NCBI GenBank assembly: GCA_031401675.1
Contig: JANNRR010000166.1
Span: 1-64,000 of the forward strand
Source of the DNA: JANNRR01 sp031401675
Lineage (GTDB): Bacteria > Pseudomonadota > Alphaproteobacteria > Rhodobacterales > Rhodobacteraceae
Length of the DNA: 64,000 nucleotides
Direction: 5' to 3'
Shown here: one piece after another, positions 61,048-64,000 of the stretch
Layout of the letters: the number at the start of each line of letters is the position of its first letter
Numbering within the stretch: the stretch's first letter is position 1
Program-made: the position numbers and the translations under genes
Notes under the pieces: model-generated
What the model saw: the letters and a program-made list of their open reading frames with translations, nothing else
Told to the model about the DNA's origin: nothing
The model's database searches: none

Positions 61048-62045
61048 TTAGCGATACCTTATCTGGTTCCAGCGGTGGCCGATCAGGGACAAGATGATGA
61101 TCAGCCCGTTGAAGAACTGGACATAGAACCCGTCCAGCCCGGCCGACACGATGCCGACCTGGATGAAGGACACGATGACGGCCCCGATGGTGCCGCCGAC
61201 GACGGTGCCGATGCCGCCCCAGGTTGGGGTGCCGCCGACAAAGACGGCGGCGAGGGTCGGCAGCAGATAGGAATCGCCCGTGGTCGGCCACCAGGTGAAG
61301 TTGATCATGGTCGAGAATATGCCCGCAAGTCCCGCCCCAAAGCCCATGAAGACGAAGGTAAGGACCCGCACCCTTCTGGTATCTATGCCCATCTGTTCGG
61401 CGCTGTCGGGGTTGTCGCCCACACAGTGAACCCGCGCGCCGAATTTGTGGCGGTTGTATAGAAGGACGGACAACACGACGAACAGGGCGGCCCAAAGCAT
61501 CTGCACCGGAAAGCCGTAGATGGTGCCCGACAGGATCTTGTAGGCCACCGTATCTTTCAGGGACAGCATGGCGATCGACTTGCCACCGGTCGCGATCAGG
61601 ATGCCGCCGCGTATCAGAAAGCTGAGGCCAAGAGTGGCGACCAACGACGACAACCCGCCGTAGACCACGATCAGCCCGATTGCCGCCCCCATCAGGACCC
61701 CGACGCCAAGCCCCAGGAACAGGCTGACAAACGGGTCGATCCCGGCTTGCACGCAGAGCGCAAAGATCCATGCAGCCAGCGCCATGACGGCGGGGAAGGA
61801 AAGGTCAATCTCGCCCACGGTCACCAGAAACACCATGGGCACCACGACAAATATCGCGACAGGCAGGGTGGTCAGGACCGAGTAATAGATGCGGTAATCG
61901 GAAAAGACCGCGGGGTTGCCGATGAAGAACAGCACCATCATGACCACGAAGACGGCCATGGTGCCGATTGAGGCGCGGTTGGCCAGCACGAAGCGGCGGG
62001 ACCAGCTTTGCTCGATCGACCGGTTGTTGGGCTCGGGGGTGTCGG

Positions 62046-62049
<4 letters not shown>
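61048..62049 (-). CDS. CUT2-type sugar ABC transporter permease
   Basis: The 333-residue permease of the RbsC/BPD_transp_2 family has VTVGEIDLSFPAVMALAAWI, SSLVATLGLSFLIRGGILIA, GARVHCVGDNPDSAEQMGID and VFVGGTPTWGGIGTVVGGTI, with about ten membrane segments. It is last in the transporter set, and its ATG overlaps the ATPase stop (ATGA). Confidence 0.9.
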
Positions 62050-62900
<851 letters not shown>

Positions 62901-62916
62901 TGTGGTCAGCAGGGGA

Positions 62917-63912
62917 TCAGCGCAAACCCTCGATGGCGAGGTCGGCCACGGTTCCGATGTTTTCGGCATTCACAAAGCCCGCGCCTGTATCAACGCTCAT
63001 CGCGCCCAGACCGTAGACCTTTTGCTGGCAAAGGCTGAGGATGGGCAGATAGCCCTGCAGGAATGGCTGCTGGTCAGATGTCAGCTGGACCCAGCCGTTC
63101 TTGAACGCCTCGACGATCTGAGGGCTGGTGTCGAAGCCAATGTTGAAAATCTCGCCCGGTTTCTTGCCCGCCGCCTCCATATAGGTCGGCGCGTTGCCCA
63201 GCATCTGGCCGCCGGGATAGGCGATCAGCTTGACATCGGGGTTGGCCAGCAGGCCTGCCGTGATGATCGGGATGGCAAGGTTCGGATCACCGGCCATTTC
63301 GGGCGAGGTGGTCAGCTTGATCACGGTCATTCCGGCATCCTCCAGCGCCTTGACGGTGCCAAGTTCGCGGATCACGCGGTTTTCCTGGCTCCAGTCGGCA
63401 ATCACGATGGCCTGTTCGCCCGCGCCAAGGCCGGACATACGGACGGCCTCGGCCCCCAGAGCGATGCCCTGCGGCGTCAGGTTGGCACCGACATAGCCGC
63501 CGCCGAACTTGGCGCGCACTGTCGGCACATCGACATTCTGATACATCATCAGAATGCCCGCCTTGGAGGCCTCTTCGGCCAGCGGTTCAATCGAATCCGG
63601 TCCTGGATGGCCCATCATGGCAATGCCGTCAGGCCCCGAGGCCACGGCTTCGCGCAGTTGCTGGACCATCTTTTCGGACGACCAGCCAGAGAAGATGAAG
63701 TCAACCTGCGCGCCGGTGTCAAGCTGCGCCTGTTTGGCACCGTTGTAGACAATGGAGCCAAAGCCGTCGCCCTCGGCCCCGCCGACGAAGAAGCGGATCT
63801 TGACGTCGGCGCACCAGTTGTCGCGCAGAACCTCGGACTGTGCGGCGGTCGCGCCGCCAATTACGAAGAGCGCAGCGCTGGCCATCAGGAAACGCCTGGA
63901 AATTGCAGTCAT
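62917..63912 (-). CDS. CUT2-type sugar ABC transporter, substrate-binding protein
   Basis: The 331-residue protein of the periplasmic-binding-protein-4-like (ribose) type has VKIRFFVGGAEGDGFGSIVY, FSGWSSEKMVQQLREAVASG, IAMMGHPGPDSIEPLAEEAS and FNIGFDTSPQIVEAFKNGWV. The signal SRRFLMASAALFVIGGATA has a twin-arginine motif (SRRFLM), so export in folded form by Tat is likely. The start at 63912 has GGGAGAA upstream. The sugar is unknown. Confidence 0.9.
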   Translation of the reverse strand: MTAISRRFLMASAALFVIGGATAAQSEVLRDNWCADVKIRFFVGGAEGDGFGSIVYNGAKQAQLDTGAQVDFIFSGWSSEKMVQQLREAVASGPDGIAMMGHPGPDSIEPLAEEASKAGILMMYQNVDVPTVRAKFGGGYVGANLTPQGIALGAEAVRMSGLGAGEQAIVIADWSQENRVIRELGTVKALEDAGMTVIKLTTSPEMAGDPNLAIPIITAGLLANPDVKLIAYPGGQMLGNAPTYMEAAGKKPGEIFNIGFDTSPQIVEAFKNGWVQLTSDQQPFLQGYLPILSLCQQKVYGLGAMSVDTGAGFVNAENIGTVADLAIEGLR

Positions 63913-64000
63913 CTCAGTTCTCCCATTGCGCCGGGTATGCCGGCGGTTGCAGTTCATAGTCTTCACGGCCGTCCTTTTTTCGGATCTTGCCGCCTCTGTC

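Overview
The window looks like chromosome of a GC-rich alphaproteobacterium of the Rhodobacteraceae type. The evidence is gene content and gene order: a hisB-hisH-hisA-hisF-hisE block with a DUF2147 gene, the carD / fdxA / S4-protein / SUV3-type helicase string, an RpoH sigma factor, a DUF6476-RluA pair, a thu sugar operon, and the codon use. Nothing resembles a plasmid backbone, prophage or CRISPR array. Mobile DNA is present only as decayed fragments.

Layout. 1-0.7 kb: two broken IS110-family transposases. 0.7-4.8 kb (minus): type I secretion ABC protein, HlyD-type adaptor and a small SAM methyltransferase. 5.1-8.1 kb: tRNA-Tyr with its terminator, rlmB, a YHS-domain protein, a structured RNA element in front of a CoA-binding protein, and a small membrane-anchored protein. 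8.1-12.2 kb: histidine genes, interrupted by an oppositely oriented DUF2147 gene. 12.2-19.7 kb: a LacI regulator and a trehalose/disaccharide thuEFGK-thuAB operon with three matching palindromic operators. 19.9-24.4 kb: a DDAH-like amidinohydrolase, a DXD glycosyltransferase-like protein, MetY and a SIMPL protein. 24.6-28.0 kb: a 1134-residue protein joining a PilM/GspL-like head to a PilP/GspC-like tail. 28.1-32.6 kb: Kef-type antiporter, cobT/cobS and carD. 32.9-37.5 kb: ferredoxin, S4 protein, helicase and a TPR protein. 37.5-45.3 kb: SCP2 protein, lysophospholipase-like hydrolase, then the Anbu-peptidase cluster (Anbu, transglutaminase, alpha-E, circularly permuted ATP-grasp) with an additional large membrane protein. 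45.7-50.5 kb: an RTX protein, then ligase-associated exonuclease, a DNA ligase homologue and a secreted caspase-like protein. 50.6-58.3 kb: PepF-type peptidase, host-attachment protein, oxidoreductase, hydrolase, rpoH, DHFR-family protein, RluA and DUF6476. 58.5-61 kb: a graveyard of IS3 and IS5 fragments and a small hairpin element around a second LacI gene. 61-64 kb: a ribose-type (CUT2) ABC transporter.

The most striking observation is that the full-length ATP-dependent DNA ligase homologue at 47650-49248 lacks the catalytic lysine of motif I (Ala at codon 232) and several other active-site residues, yet its reading frame is intact and overlaps the exonuclease gene by 4 nt. Other points worth following are a terminator-linked structured RNA just before the CoA-binding gene, several stop codons buried in 3' hairpins, an eight-C run that puts the pepF start out of frame, the PilM-PilP-like fusion, a tRNA-Tyr without U8, and overlapping head-to-head start codons of rluA and the DUF6476 gene.
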